DNA of 64,000 nt, taken from positions 835,032 to 899,031 of the forward strand of contig ML996697.1 of the NCBI GenBank assembly GCA_010356995.1, read 5' to 3'. This DNA comes from Trichodelitschia bisporula (Eukaryota; Ascomycota; Dothideomycetes; Phaeotrichales; Phaeotrichaceae). The notes beneath the pieces are model-generated. The model was not told where the DNA came from and did no database searches. It saw only the letters and a list, made by a program, of their open reading frames with translations. A program made the translations under genes and the position numbers. Below, piece by piece: positions 1-12,165 of this stretch. Position 1 is the stretch's first letter. Every line of letters begins with the position of its first letter.

Positions 1-239
1 AGGTCAATGTTTATGCATCCCGCCCTTCGCAGATATACTGCATCCCACTAATGCTGCGCCGTATGGGTGGGGCTGACTTGCTCCCGGAGTATCGTGCCCT
101 GCATGTGTGGGGCCGGAGGGGCTGTGCGGAAGTCATTGCGAAGCATTGGGCGCGGGCAAAGGTGAGGAGCGGCGGGGAATTTATGGACGGAGTGGAGGGG
201 CCTTTGGTTAATTCCGAAGCTCGAAGCTCGAGATCGAAG

Positions 240-732
240 GGTTGTTATCTGAATTCTTTTCTCCGGTGGATTCAGCTCTTGTCGTCGTGGACTCGGCGCT
301 GGTTTCTAACTTGAACCTGACCTCTCGACTCTGAACTTCACCTCCCATTCTGCAATCATACCAGCCCATCTCGCCAACGTCAACCTCGCCTCTGTGCTCA
401 ACCGGATCCCTGCCTCCTTGCTACAACAGAGACCCCAGGGTCCGGGCTGGGGGGCGTTATAGTCGGTGCGTACCCTCCCTCCCTCCCTAACGTGAGAGCT
501 GACGATGTCACTATCACCCCCAGGCTCCTGGGCTGCGAGCATCCAGAGCGGCATGCCACATGTACCGGTAGGATCGCTGTTCTCAATATGTCAGAGCCTA
601 GCTATGCGGGGATTCGGATGGCTCAACTTCCTCGTAGCTCCGGTCGTTGCTGCCATCGTGCCTGCGGTAAAGTCTTTTGGTAGAGCGGCGTATGAACTAA
701 TCGCTCAGGCTGGGAATGGGACGATGACCTGA
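240..732 (+). pseudogene. Decayed ISG12-like (interferon 6-16 family) paralogue
   Basis: This is a broken second copy of the gene at 1022-2160. Positions 526-732 read GSWAASIQSG...VPVGSLFSICQSLAMRGFG and end with an AQAG-containing tail, matching the AGSIAAAI...AAGSPFAIGQSVGARG core and the AQAG repeats of the neighbour. An intron at 466-523 (GTGCGT...CCCCAG) occupies the same place in the core (just before the SWAA/SIAA segment) and has the same phase as in the neighbour. The upstream part has lost one frame: NLNLTS lies in one frame (about 308-325), LNFTS...VNLASVLN in a second (331-410), and the splice-compatible frame is a third with no ATG after the stop at 318. At least two frameshifts are needed, so a full product is not expected. 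An alternative is a short functional gene with unrecognised upstream exons, but I consider that less likely. Confidence 0.55.
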
Positions 733-1021
733 GATGCAGGTTATCTGGAGCGGATAGTATGGCGAGGGTGGGGAGGATAGAACAGTAATGCAGTTTGCCG
801 TCCAAGCGATATCCGTGCCGCAGTACTGTCGTGTATCACAGTAGACCAGGTTGATTCGCCACGGGCGCGTATGGACGTATCGACCCCGCGCCTTGCGGGG
901 GTGAGAGTGGCGCTGTGAAAGTCGCTGCGCTGCGTTGGCTGTGGACTGTGGCGGTAAGCGGCAAGAATTTACTTTTGTTTGCTGGCTTGGACTGGCGTTT
1001 GCGTGAAGCTCAGAGCGAAAA

Positions 1022-2160
1022 ATGGAAGGCTTGTGTTCTACACTCTCACGAATCTCTCCTGCGGCTTCATTTTCAGTTGACGGAGCCAAAATGAATCTCA
1101 CCGCCCTCCTCGCGGGGTTGAACTTAACCGCCCTCTCGACGCTGAATATGACCTCCCTTCCGGCAATGCACTCAACCCAACTCTCCGAAATGAACATCAC
1201 CTCCCTGGTTGACGGGGTGAACCTTACCTCCATCGGCGAGGGAATGAACTTGACATCCCTCATTGACGGAATGAACCTGACCTCCCTTCCTGAAATCAAC
1301 TCCACCGAGCTCTCCGAAACGGACCTTGCCTCCCTCGTTGACGGACTCAACCTCATATCCCTCGCCGACGCAGTGAACCTGACCTCCCTCATTGACGAAA
1401 CGAAACTCATCTCCTCCTCCAATGGAATCAACCTTACCTCCATCCTCGACGGCCTAAACCTAACCACCCTCTCAACCCTAAACCTCACCTCCCTCCTCGA
1501 CCCCCTCCTCGAAACAAACCCCACCCTACACACAGCCCTCAACACCACCCTCACCTACATCGCCACCCACCCAGCCGACGTGACCTTCATCATCCTCAGC
1601 ATCGCCTTCCCACCCACGACCTGGCTCCGAGTCTTCGGCTTCGGCGCCCGGGGCGTGCGAGCCGGTAACCTTACATACCACCCTTACCCTATCTTGCCAG
1701 GCTAACTCCCCCAGGCTCCATCGCCGCAGCCATCCACCGCACAATCGGAAATGTAGCCGCAGGATCGCCGTTCGCAATCGGCCAGAGCGTAGGTGCGCGA
1801 GGCAGGACGGGGAATCTATTAATCGACGTCCCTCTGGCTGTGATTGTGCCTGTGGTCGGGATGTTGGCGTCTGAGGGGGGTGTGGAGAGGGTTAAGGGGC
1901 TAATCGATCAGACTGGGGATGGGGTCAATGCGTTGATCCGCCAGGCTGCAGATGAAAAAGCTGCGAAGGGCCTCTTGGGGGGGTTTAAGGGCCTGGTCGG
2001 TCAGGCTGGGAAAGAGATACCTGGGTTGATGGCCCAGGCTGGGGATGGGGTAAATGGGCTGGTGGCCAAAGCTGGGGAGGGGTTAAAGGGGCCGGTCGCC
2101 CAGGCTGGAGATTGGTTCAACGGGCTGTTCGCTGAGGCTAAGAATGAGGAATCGAGCTGA
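1022..2160 (+). CDS. ISG12/interferon-induced 6-16 family-like protein with NLTSL repeats
   Basis: Two exons, 1022-1664 and 1715-2160, joined across an intron starting GTAACC with a CTAAC branch site and CCCCAG acceptor; 362 residues. Residues 24-160 are about a dozen degenerate 8-11-residue repeats of the type NLTSL-(I/V)-DG. Residues about 203-250 (GFGARGVRAGSIAAAI..., AAGSPFAIGQSVGARG) match the small Gly/Ala-rich hydrophobic core of the interferon-alpha-inducible 6-16/ISG12 family (Ifi-6-16). The C-terminus, from about residue 275, is a series of amphipathic repeats around QAGDGVNGL/QAGEGLKG. In animals, ISG12 proteins sit in mitochondrial, ER or nuclear-envelope membranes and affect apoptosis; the role of fungal members is unknown to me. 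A later ATG at 1091 is an alternative start. The splice joins the family core exactly, which is the strongest support for the model. Confidence 0.75.
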
Positions 2161-3465
2161 GCGTGCAGGTTGGCTTTCGAGCTGAACGGTAGATGGAAGG
2201 TGTATTGAGGATGAATTCATGGGGTGGACTTGCTTGCACGGCAGCAAGTCATGACGTGGACGACAGCGGAATCTAGCGTGCTTGTTTCTTAGCTTCGCTT
2301 CTGTCCGACTAATAGTAGCCGTGTGTATGTACAAGGTGTGATGCAAGCTTGCCTCCGCGAAGGGGTACGGTCGGAAGGTTGAATTCCGACCGGCGTGGCT
2401 AGGTGCCTGCGGTATGCCTGCCCGTTCTCCCTCAGCGACACCACTCTCCCCCCCAAGTCCTCCCGTACGCAAATCGCCAGCTTCTAGGATGCCAATGGCC
2501 GGTGATGGTATGGTTAGAACCGATGCTCGCGGTAGATGGGAAGAGGTGATATAGTGATCCGGTGTCCATGGATTGGTAAGCCTATTCACTGATCCATGTG
2601 TCCTCCAGACTGGACCAGTCGTTGAAGGTGCCTCCGCGGAGAAAGGCGTGATGGCGTGTTGCAGAGTCGCCACCGTCTCCACTGTCCCCAGAAAGATCTT
2701 GATATGATCGCCGATATCGGTCCCATACACAGCGCTTCGCCATCGTCCCCGTACCGTTTTCAGCTGTCAACGGGACAAGATCTCAGAGACGTGGAGCTCT
2801 CCTACCTGCATCCAGGTGACCATCGATGCTTCAAACCGGCATGAAGATGCGAGATAACCAACCGGATCATCTTCCAGTTCCTGCACCCATGCAGCATGGC
2901 GGATCCGGTGACGACGTCCAGCGATGTGACCTCAGGAACCGGCTGCAACATCGTATACGAAAGCAAGCCTCCATGCGAGAAATCCAAGTTATCGAAAGCC
3001 AAGACGTGTGATGCGATGCGCGGGTCTCTCTCATGGAACGCGGTGCTGGCGGTCTGGTTGGTTGGCCCGGACGTGGCGATGGCGAGCAAGCTAGTAAGGA
3101 CCAGCGGTGAAGACAAATTTCAGCGAGGAATTGTAATTGTTCGTAGTAGGCCTTAGAAACGGCTGAGGATGAGGTTGCAATAGAGGTGGAACGATGGAAT
3201 GTGTCGCAGTGCTTGGTATCGCAGAGTTACTGTTGATATGCTCGCCGGATGATGTTCTAAATTCGCTACTACGTGTATCAGTGGCCCCTGTCGGTAACGG
3301 CATGGAAAAACACACATCTCACAGTTGGTATCAATGATCTGAAAAATTAGTCGTTGCAAGGACGATACCCGGGCCGGGCTCAAGCAGGATATGCGTACTC
3401 AACAAGATGCCATTGATCTCCATCCAGGCCGTCCATTTTGACAGGCCCCCATCCCAAAAGGGTGA
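2161..3465. other. Interval without a supported gene
   Basis: Minus-strand open frames lie at 2083-2730 and 2802-3116. The latter begins with a secretion-signal-like hydrophobic stretch, but its first codon is TTG and no ATG exists in that part of the frame. I tried to splice the two frames through a GTAGGA...TTGACAG pair; the junction runs into a stop. No recognisable domain was seen. Confidence 0.4.
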
Positions 3466-5566
3466 CTATTTTGCAGGCTCACCGCGCCCTAGTTTCGCCA
3501 CAACCTCATCAAGGCGCTCGTTCGCACTCGCAATGCTCAATGCAGCATCCCGCATCGCCCGACTCTCCTGCACCACGGAGCGAACCACTCCCTCGAGCAA
3601 CGCGTTCTGCTCCTGGAGGCGCCGCACCTCGAGTCGCAGCGCAGCAACCTCGTCCCCGAGGCTGCTGGCGGGAAGATCCTCATCCATCGCCTCGGCCGCG
3701 CCCTCCGCCTGGCGACGTGCACTCTCGTCGCTGCACCTCTCGACCTCGAGTGCACGCTCTCGCTCTTCCAGAGCCCTGACCCGCTCCATCAAGCCCTGCT
3801 GCTCGCTCTCCCATGCCCGTTCCTTGTCCACGCCCTTCTGTTCCAGCTGCGTTGCCATCTGCAGGATCTTCATGTACTGCTCGCGAGTCTCGATATTGGT
3901 TCGCCGCGCCTCGTCACGCGAAGCTTCCACCTCTCTAACCTGTGTCTGCAGGGCGGCGGTCTGCTGCTGCAGAGCCTCCTTCTCGTCGGTCAGGCTGTTG
4001 ATCTCCACATCAGTGACCTCGAATTTTCTCTCCAGTGCTTCCACCTTGCGCTTCTGTCGCTCAAGCGTCTGCATCAGGGAGTTGTGCTCGAGTTGCAGCG
4101 TTTGGTGTGCCAGTGTCTTCACCGTAATTTGATGCTGGAGGTCTTGGAGGACAGACTGATGAGCCGACGAGGGCGCCGATGAGTGAGAGTGTGTCGACGG
4201 GTGGAAGAGCGAAGACGGGGAGGACATGGACGAGAGGTTCGGAAGAACAGGTAGATTCATGGAGGGCGGAGAAGGCATTAAAAGGCTGGGTTGAGGTGTA
4301 CGAGCTGGAGAAATATGACGTCCGAAGAAGCCAGTTGATGACGTAGAGAGGCTGCGGTGGTGAGGTGCAGATGGAGGGCCAAACTCTGTTGAAGACTGGC
4401 TCGGCCAGCCTTCTTCTGTCGGATTTAAGGAAGGCGAGGGCGCGGGAGCGGGATGCGGATGCTGTTGCGGCTGTTGCATCGGCTGCTGCTGCTGTTGTTG
4501 CTGCGGCTGTCCTGGTGGCAACTGCCGCCGCGGCGAGAAATCCGCATCGCGGTCCGATGCTTCGCTCTGGCGTTTCATCTCGTCGCTGACAGAGGTAGAG
4601 AGGCCGGTAGAGGATATGGGATCCTGTGTGGCGGGTTGGTGTTGATACTGGTGGGGTAGCGAAGCATTTCTCCATTTCAAATAGCGGAGAACCCATTCGA
4701 GTGTTTCCGCTGTGCCCACGGCTGCAGGATCTGGGAACTGTATCAAAAAAACAACATCAACCCAGGCATTCGCCAGAGATACAAGACAGAGCGGGCCAAC
4801 TCACCGACTCGTGGTATTTTTCGCCCCGCGGTTGCAACGCGTCAAGCTCGGGACCAAACAGTGCCGACGCTATGTGTCTTGTAAGTGTGCGGACACGCGC
4901 GCACGTCACCCCTCGGCATCCAACGCTGCAGCAAGCAGTGGTGCGACTTGGCTCACTGGATTCTTCCTCTTCCCACTCATGTCGCGGTGGTACATGATGC
5001 GATGTCTGCGTGAACCGACTTAGTAATCCGGTTGTCGGATCGTCTCTATTAATCTCGCCGCGCCCGGGAGTAACGTCGAGCGTGGCCGAGCTTTCCCCGG
5101 AGGTTTGATCAGCAAGGAATCTGCGTGGCTCGGCGGCTGGCTCGGCGGAAGTGATTAAGGCGCCCGGTCCGCGATCCAATCGCCGTCTCTTCACCCTAGG
5201 CTGGGGAGCGTAGAGGGTCAATGACGGAGCCTTGCGTTCGGGGGGGTTGGGAGGGGTAGCTGCAGAGTCGAGAGAGGCTAGCCAGAGGTGACGCGGTGAT
5301 GCAGTAGCGGGTTGAACGTTGCGATCCCAGCCAGCCAGGCGATGGATGCCGCCTTCTAGAAGGTCTGGTGGGGGTAGTGGAGGCAGCCTCCGACTGCTGC
5401 GTTCCCATGGGGGGCTTGTCGATGGTGCCGCAGCAGGGTCCTGAATGGGAGCAGGTGATGGAAGCGTTAGGGCCGAAGGTACAACGCCGTGTGGTGGCGG
5501 AGAAGGCTGCGAGGATGTAGCGGTATATGGTTCCCAAGGCGGCAAGGAATTGGGCCCGGATGCCAT
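3466..5566 (-). CDS. Conserved fungal coiled-coil protein of unknown function
   Basis: Two exons on the minus strand, 5566-4805 and 4737-3466; the intron 4804-4738 has a clean GTGAGT donor and GATACAG acceptor and keeps phase 0, giving 677 residues. The N-terminal 250 residues are Pro/Ser-rich and probably disordered, with a basic VKRRR patch. The segment just after the junction (TAETLEWVLRYLKWRNASL) is hydrophobic-amphipathic. A Gln-rich tract follows, and about residues 440-670 form a long coiled coil (EALERKFEVTDVEINSL, EQYMKILQMATQLEQKG, LEERERALEVER). The start ATG at 5566 is the first in frame. The same frame is open further upstream to about 5690, and a strong GTAAGT donor at about 5810 hints at a further 5' exon, but no phase-compatible acceptor with a standard AG was found. 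The C-terminal coil resembles an uncharacterised Pezizomycotina protein; no catalytic domain is visible. Confidence 0.72.
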
Positions 5567-8087
5567 AGGTTCCAGCACAAGATGTGACTCGTTTGTCGAG
5601 AGTCTTTGGCCGCCATTCGGTGCGTCGACGTAATGCAATGCAGGTGGTTTACTGAGCAGGAAGCGGCGGGCGACCTCCTGGCCTCAACAGCGCTAAGATG
5701 AAAAAGTTGGAGACTGAGCAATATAAGATACTAAGCAAAAAAGGGAATAAGGCTGGACAAAGGAAATAGCGAGGGTTGGTTTGTAGGGGAGCGGGAGATT
5801 GATACTTACTCCGGGGAAGCGAAACCGACTTTGTTTGGTAAGACGGCGCACGATCACCGGGGTGGGGAAGATGTTGTGAGGCGTCCGCGATGGTTAGTGA
5901 ACCATCAGGTAGAAAACGAGGAGAGCCTTGTTGGGGGGAAGAAGGAGGTGTGTGGCCGGTGAGCTTGTGTAGCGCGATCAGCTCAGCAGCTGAAGCCAGT
6001 CTGACAGTCGTTGTAAAGAGCCAAAAACGCAGCATAGAGAGGGAAAATTGAGCCGTTAACGTTGAAAGAAGCCATGCATATCGCCCGCAGGTCTCACCCC
6101 AGATCGGCACTGGCAGTTGGAGGGGGTCAAGACGCGTGGAAGCCCGAGAGAAGACAGAAAAGAAGCGGATGACTTTCTGCTGCTACCGCCACACGCAGGA
6201 ATGGCATGAGGTGATTGAGTGACCAGTTCGAAGCAACAGGGGTGCTTCGAGGGGGGAAGGGGGGGTTAAGGCATGCGGGTGTGAAAGAATTGGCCCAGGT
6301 TAGTGAGGATGTGGGGCAGGCTGGGGAAAGGCTGTTTGGATGCAAAAGGTCCAATTCTATGCGAGAGAGCAGCCCATGGGCAAGGAAGGGGAAGTGGTAG
6401 CGACGCCGCCGTCGCGCTGCAACAAGGGCGGGAACGGTTAGGCGATTGGATGGGAGAAGGTAAGAAGTTCGAGGTTCACTATGCTCGAAGTCCCTACGAA
6501 GTATGGCCTATCTTTCCAAGGCGCTGCAAAGATGCATCCGAGAAGAGGTTGTCCGGGGTATGGTTGGTAAGCTCTCACCCACTGCTTACGCATTTTTTGC
6601 CAACATCCCGAGGCTCTTCCGAGATTCCCAATATTTAAGCTTGTACTCTCGACCGCCGATCACACGCGGAGAGTCTGGACTCCTTTAGAGAGCTCTCAGG
6701 TGCACATCGCTGTTGATAGCGAAGAAATGTGTGGAGGATCAACGTCGCCTTTCCCACAGCCGGAATGCATCGATGCGACATGGGTATGCATCAGACGGCC
6801 CGACCAGGCCCGCGGGCCACATCTTTCGAGATTCGCCGTAGGGCTCGGCCTAGCGGGTTGGATGCTGTGGAACGGTCGCATGCTTGCTTTTGCACCAATC
6901 CGGTCCTTAGGTCAGGCCTAGCAAAGCGGTTGCGGTAGGAATAGCCGGACTCCAGAGCCATCGCTTACCGGTAGTGCTTTGAATGCCGGATATCTTGACA
7001 CTAAGGCCGAGTGTGGAGATCGCGCCGAGCTAATGGAAGAGGGCTTCTCCGAGTCCATGTCCGGGTGGTGGTGGAGTGCAGAACGCTACGGCAGAGATGG
7101 CCCGGGTTGTTGCGATGATGGAAAGACACGGTGAGCAAACGCGATGCTGACTCATTCCCTATTGTCAGTACAGGGCCCTCTGTTCGTCCTATCCTGTCCT
7201 CCTAGGCCCCAGCAGCTTGTCGCGCTTGCTCGTCACAAAGCGGGGTCAGAGGCACTTCCATATCTCAAAGCTTATCCCGCTTGCGTATGTGTGCACCTCG
7301 ATCACAGTCTTTCGGAGCTCGCCAGCGTGGTGAGGCAGAGACTCTCAATGCCAAGTGCATGCTGCATAATATACGCACGTTTCCAAGAAGCCGCTTGCCT
7401 GCACGGCACGGTTTCTCGGGAAATCGGTAGGGCGGGGGATGCAGGTCGAGTTATTAATGGCTCACCTTAGTAACAGGGTAGAACACCTCTGACATACCGC
7501 CTTGTCGCTTCCCCACGGATGGTCAGCGGTCAGCGCCGGCGGCCAGTGTCAGCCGAAGCGGTGGTAATAAGTTCTTATCCTCGCCGGATCGGCCCGCATT
7601 ATCCCACCTTTGCACTATGGGACGGTTGCTCTCGCACGGTCGAAATGGTGGGACCGAGCCCGTGTTTGTCGGGCCGTGGTGACTGAGTTCACGCAAGCAA
7701 TAACAATTGGACTGGTTTGAAACAGCATAGAATAATCACTAATTACAGCGGAATCTAACTTAACATGATATACCGTACTGAGAGATTTGTGCAGTGGCGA
7801 ATGATCCGTGATTCGGCCGTCTATACCATGACTGAGAGATCCGATCGCAAGTCATTTGAGGGGGCGCGGCCTTCATCGATAGTCCAGTTCGCTCAGCGAC
7901 GACGAGCATCGTCAAGAGTGCGGTGATGCAGTCATGCTGGCTGTTACAACTTTAACACCCAAGTCGGTGTCCAAGGGATAGCTTCTGTGGCCGCAGTTCC
8001 AGCAAGCTTCGGCACCTTCATCATTAGCCTTGGACCGCAGCGCCATGTTTATATCGCCTTAGCCGTCGAGCAGCATGACATGGGCAT
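5567..8087. other. Gene-poor interval
   Basis: About 2.5 kb. A minus-strand open frame at 5649-6110 could contribute an upstream exon to the coiled-coil gene, because its frame meets a GTAAGT donor at about 5810. Otherwise only short overlapping frames on both strands with no domain were seen. I could not assign anything else. Confidence 0.35.
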
Positions 8088-8348
8088 ATGCCTCGAGCCA
8101 AGTCCTCTTTCACCTCATCCGCCATGATTCACGACAGAAAAGATGAACAGGTTCCCGATGCTCAAGTCTGGACGCAGAGCGAGAAGGAAGCCGTCATGGT
8201 GAAAAAGGCGACCGACGTCCCTGACTTGCTTAGCAAGGATGATGCACTCAAGCTCAGGCAGGAGCTCTTCGGGCAAGTTTTCGGGGTAACCAAGGTCGAT
8301 TTCCGCGATGCGCTCCCCCGTGGAGTCCGTGTCGCCATCGCTGAGTGA
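8088..8348 (+). CDS. Possible small hydrophilic protein
   Basis: An 86-residue ATG frame in an otherwise gene-poor stretch. The predicted protein is charged and helix-prone (for example KATDVPDLLSKDDALKLRQ) with no Cys cluster, signal peptide or membrane segment. An in-frame internal ATG at residue 13 (MIHDRKDE) is an alternative start. The opposite strand is open over the same interval (8115-8537), so one of the two frames is a shadow. I chose the plus strand because its composition is more protein-like. No family is recognised and there is no supporting splice evidence; it may not be a gene. Confidence 0.3.
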   Translation: MPRAKSSFTSSAMIHDRKDEQVPDAQVWTQSEKEAVMVKKATDVPDLLSKDDALKLRQELFGQVFGVTKVDFRDALPRGVRVAIAE

Positions 8349-8698
8349 TACGGAAAGGAAAGCAAACGCAGTAAGTGGTAAGCATATTTGCGTGATCCAA
8401 CGGGAGTACCGATTTACTAAAGGGTTGAGATGTTCGTGGGGTCCATGATGCGCGCCTCCATGTTGGCGGGTTCGCCATTTGCCGGCTTTCCCTCTCCCGC
8501 TCCTCGTCGTCGGATACTGGGATGGTTCAATTGACACGTCCTCGGTGGGGCCTTGACGGTGAGATGCCTTTGCTTCGCGTTCAGCGCTGCCTTATAGTTA
8601 GCAGAAGCATTTCATGTCGATCTGTATGTGAAAGCTAGGCGTTGGATGCCTCTTTATCGAACATCAAGTCTGCGATCCGAATGAGTCCGTAGTGTCAT

Positions 8699-8765
8699 TC
8701 GTGCGAAGGACTCGAAGACATTCGATTTTCTTTCGTGTGAAGGACTCAAAGACCTTCGATTTTCT
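8699..8765. repeat. 33-bp imperfect tandem repeat, two copies
   Basis: Units 8699-8731 and 8733-8765, both of the form TCGTG-GAAGGACTC-AAGAC-TTCGATTTTCT with about three differences, separated by one base. They lie in non-coding DNA roughly 330 bp upstream of the MFS transporter start. Confidence 0.8.
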
Positions 8766-9089
8766 GTCACGAAAGCCATTTTAATCGAAAGTCAAGGCAA
8801 AGGCGAGACACACCGAACGCTCCACTGTACTTCACGACCTCATGCAGGCGAGATCGAAGTGTGCAACATAACCGTTTTGACACCCGAAGTTCGCCTTGCG
8901 ACGCCTAAAATAGGGCCAAACAAACCGGCGATCCAAGTGCCATCCTAGCGCCACGCATCCTGACCTCATGGCAGCTCAAGGGGTGGCTGGAGTCTTGGCT
9001 GAACGTTGGTCGCATTGGGATCGGCACACCACACGCGCGACATCATCACCACTTCTTCTGAAGAATTACACCATGCGCCGCTGGTAGCA

Positions 9090-10952
9090 ATGGCCTTCTC
9101 CCTCCTCCTCCCCATCACGGCCTCGCCCCTTCAAGCAGCCAGTTATCTCCTCGGCGTCTGCCTCTTCTCCATCTCCTTCCTCGTCTTTCTCAACTCGGCC
9201 GTCAGCTTCGTCATCACCGACCGCATCGGACAGACGAATGGTGTAGGCGATGCCGTCGGTACACTCGGCTTTGCGGATGAGCTGCTCGCGCTGGTGGCTT
9301 GTCCCATCTGGGGCGCGCTGAGCGACCGCGTAGGCGTGCGCGCCGTCGTGGTGACGGGCTATGCCATAGTCGGCGTCGCGCTCTGCCTGTTCGTACAGGC
9401 GCGCAATGTCTATCCGCAGCTACTGCTCGGCCGACTGCTCTTCAGCCTCGGGGGATCGGCGACGTGAGCCGCATCGTGCATTAAATGAAGTGTCCCAACT
9501 AACGCGCTTCTCAGCTCAACGATGGTCACCGCCATCCTTCCCACGATGACGCAACCCCGCACCCCTCTTCCCACCCCGACTTCAACTCCAACTCCCATCC
9601 CGCACGCTCACCGCCCTACCCCCTCTATCTCATCCGAACTTACAATTACCCCTGCGCGCTTCCAAGCGCGCACACCTCCGCCACCTATATCCCCAACCCC
9701 ACCCCCCTCGTCATCGGCGGGCAAGCTCTCCGGCATCGTAGGCATGTTGACCGGCATTGGTGCCCTCGTCGCGCTCGGGTTCTTCCTCCCCCTCCCAACC
9801 TACTTCCAAAACGCCGGTATGTCGCCCGGCCAAGCCGTCGCAGACAGCTTCTATGTCGTCGGGGCCATCGCACTGGTTGTCGCCGTGGGCTGTGCCTTCG
9901 GCCTCCGCCATCTCCCAGGCGAAGAAGCGAAAAGCTACCATGCGCTGTTCAAGTCCCATGTGCAAAAGGACAGCAGCTATGCGGATGAGCCCGGCACTCG
10001 CGTCCTTTCTTATCCTCGCCTCCTCTTCCACGCTGCCTCCCTTGCCCTGCATGATGTGGACATCGCGCTCGCCTACGTTGGAGGCTTTGTCGCGCGGGCC
10101 TCCTCCGTTGCAATCAGCCTCTTTATCCCGCTCTACATAAACGCCTATTTCATTAGCTCCGGCCGTTGCCGCGCTACAACCTCCCTTCCCCATGACCCTC
10201 ACGCTATAAAGCGGACCTGTCAACGCGCCTACATCCTCGCCTCCATTCTGACGGGCACTTCACAACTCATTGCGCTTCTCTGCGCTCCACTCTTCGGCTA
10301 CCTCTCCGCGCGCTACGCTCACTCTAACGCACCGCTACTGCTCACCGCTATCGCTGGAATCGCCGGGTACGTGATGCTGGGCCTGCTCAAGAATCCGGAT
10401 TTTGCGGAGAAAGATGGCGGACCGGGCGTGTTTATCATCGTAGCTCTGGTCGGTGTCTCGCAGATCGGCGCGATTGTGTGTTCGCTCGCGCTTGTGGCGC
10501 GTGGTGTGCATGGCGAGCAGCCAGAGAAGATTCACCCGCCTCCGCCCACACCGGGCGCTGGGAGTGCAGACTCGGCGCTGGGGACGCCGACACCGACGGC
10601 GGGCCCGAATGTCTTGCGTGCGACTTCGTACTTCGCCTCCGTCGAGCGTGATGGGCGGATCAGTGAAGATGACGCTCACGCCCCGCTGCTCGGCACGGTA
10701 GCGGAGGAGCCGCCGGAGTCGCGGGAGAACCGTCATGCGCTCAAGGGTTCCATTGCCGGGATGTACTCGCTCGCAGGCGGAGCGGGGATCCTGCTCCTCA
10801 CCAAGCTGGGCGGGGTTTTATTTGACGGAGCGGATGTGGGAGGGCCCTTTTTCATGATGGCGGGGTTTAATGCCGTTCTGGCTGCGGCGGTGGGGGTGGG
10901 ATGGTGGGTTAGGGGACGAGAGAAAGAGGGAGATGCTGGAGAAGGGACTTGA
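9090..10952 (+). CDS. Major facilitator superfamily (MFS) transporter
   Basis: Two exons, 9090-9463 and 9515-10952, 603 residues. The intron has a GTGAGC donor, CTAAC branch and TCTCAG acceptor, and the phase is kept (LGGSA-TST-MVTAILP). The first exon carries an N-terminal membrane helix and the MFS signature loop between helices 2 and 3 (GALSDRVGVRAVVVTGY), with an acidic start to the next helix. The second exon opens with a Pro/Thr-rich linker of about 60 residues, then membrane segments (GIGALVALGFFLPLPTYFQ, FYVVGAIALVVAVGCAFG), a cytoplasmic loop, and the C-terminal bundle ending in FFMMAGFNAVLAAAVGVGW. The insertion near YINAYFISSG...CQRAYILASILTGTSQ, with its short Cys-containing loop, is one I associate with an uncharacterised fungal MFS group. 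The substrate cannot be inferred. The start is the first ATG in frame. Confidence 0.82.
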
Positions 10953-12165
10953 TATGTAGATGAAGAGGTCGGGAATCTAGGTGTTTTTGGCATAGGTTTG
11001 GCGTTTGGCGTTTGGCGTTTGAGGGAGATGGTGGTGATTAGATACCCTTTGCACGAGGAATGGACTGTAGAATGAAGTCCTTCTTGTGCGCTCTACGTTT
11101 TGCTCATCGTGGCTTGCCCACCCGCAACGATATCGTCCTGGCAGAATGCTTCCTGATACGGGTACGGCAAGGTCGGCGTGCCCATTGTACAGCTCGGTTA
11201 CTTCTCGCTGGTTAACCTCTAGGTCGGGGTAAGCCATATGCAAGACCAGACAGGCCTGGCGCTGGTCATGTTCATCAGCCTTGTTCTCCATTCTACTTCG
11301 TCATACAAAGCGCAATGAAAGGACCCTATCGGAGCAGGATACGATGAAACGCGATGTGAGATGCAGCGAGCTGCGCGTAGCTGCTAAGGCCGATGGAACC
11401 GATGAACCCTCACATGAATCAAACGCCATTTCGCAATCGGAATGGAGGCACAAGCATTGTATGGCGCTCAAGGCTTTTAACCTCATTTTGCTTTGGATGC
11501 GGTTCTGACTAAAAGATGCCTGGAGATCAAGACGTCAAGACGCGCGGCTATGAAGCAGTTAAATGAGGCTGTAGAGATGGTAAAGGGCGGCGTGCGATTG
11601 GCCAGTGAGGACGGGAAAGGTGGAGTGGCGGATGAGTCAAAGCGAATCGCCTGCGGAATTAGAAACACCGTTGCCCACGAATCGCCCTTGCTAACCCCCA
11701 CCCCCCACACCCACCCTAACTGCTCACTTACACCTCTGTTCATTCAACATCAGACATCGCTCTGTCAACGACTCGTTTGTGCCTCTATATCCTTCTCGCA
11801 TCCCCGCACAGCTTCGCTCACCGATCGCGGTATCCCTTCCCCAGCCGCAAAGACGGCTCAATCAACCTCCCACCCGTCGACGTCCCGCAACAGCACAGCC
11901 CCGCCATCTCCTCTGGCCATAGCGAGCCAGCTTACCACTGCAGGTGCTCTCCTTTGGGACCCGAAGTTCACCTCACGGTAGGAAAAGCCCTTCTTTCCCA
12001 ACCTGATGGCGTCATCACTGTGTCTTGAAGCTAACGACCCCCAACAGGCCACCTCCCGGAAAGCTCAGGCCCACGCAAATTCTCGCTCTTTCCCTTCAGG
12101 GCCGAACGGACTCGTCGATTAGCGTGAGAGACCTTGGAGGTGGCCGAAACTTCACAATATCAGCC
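10953..12165. other. Intergenic interval upstream of the PHO85-type kinase
   Basis: About 1.2 kb with short frames only. The last 300 bases are pyrimidine-biased and contain intron-like signals (for example CTAACGACCCCCAACAG near 12030-12046), so a spliced 5' leader of the downstream kinase is plausible. No protein-coding gene is supported. Confidence 0.4.

Noticed and set aside
697-1554. 285-residue minus-strand open frame
   Set aside because: It lies antisense to the NLTSL repeat exon; its regular EVRF repeats are the mirror of those coding repeats.
2083-2730. 215-residue minus-strand frame
   Set aside because: It starts at a GTG, has no domain, overlaps the ISG12-like exon end and cannot be spliced cleanly to the frame at 2802-3116.
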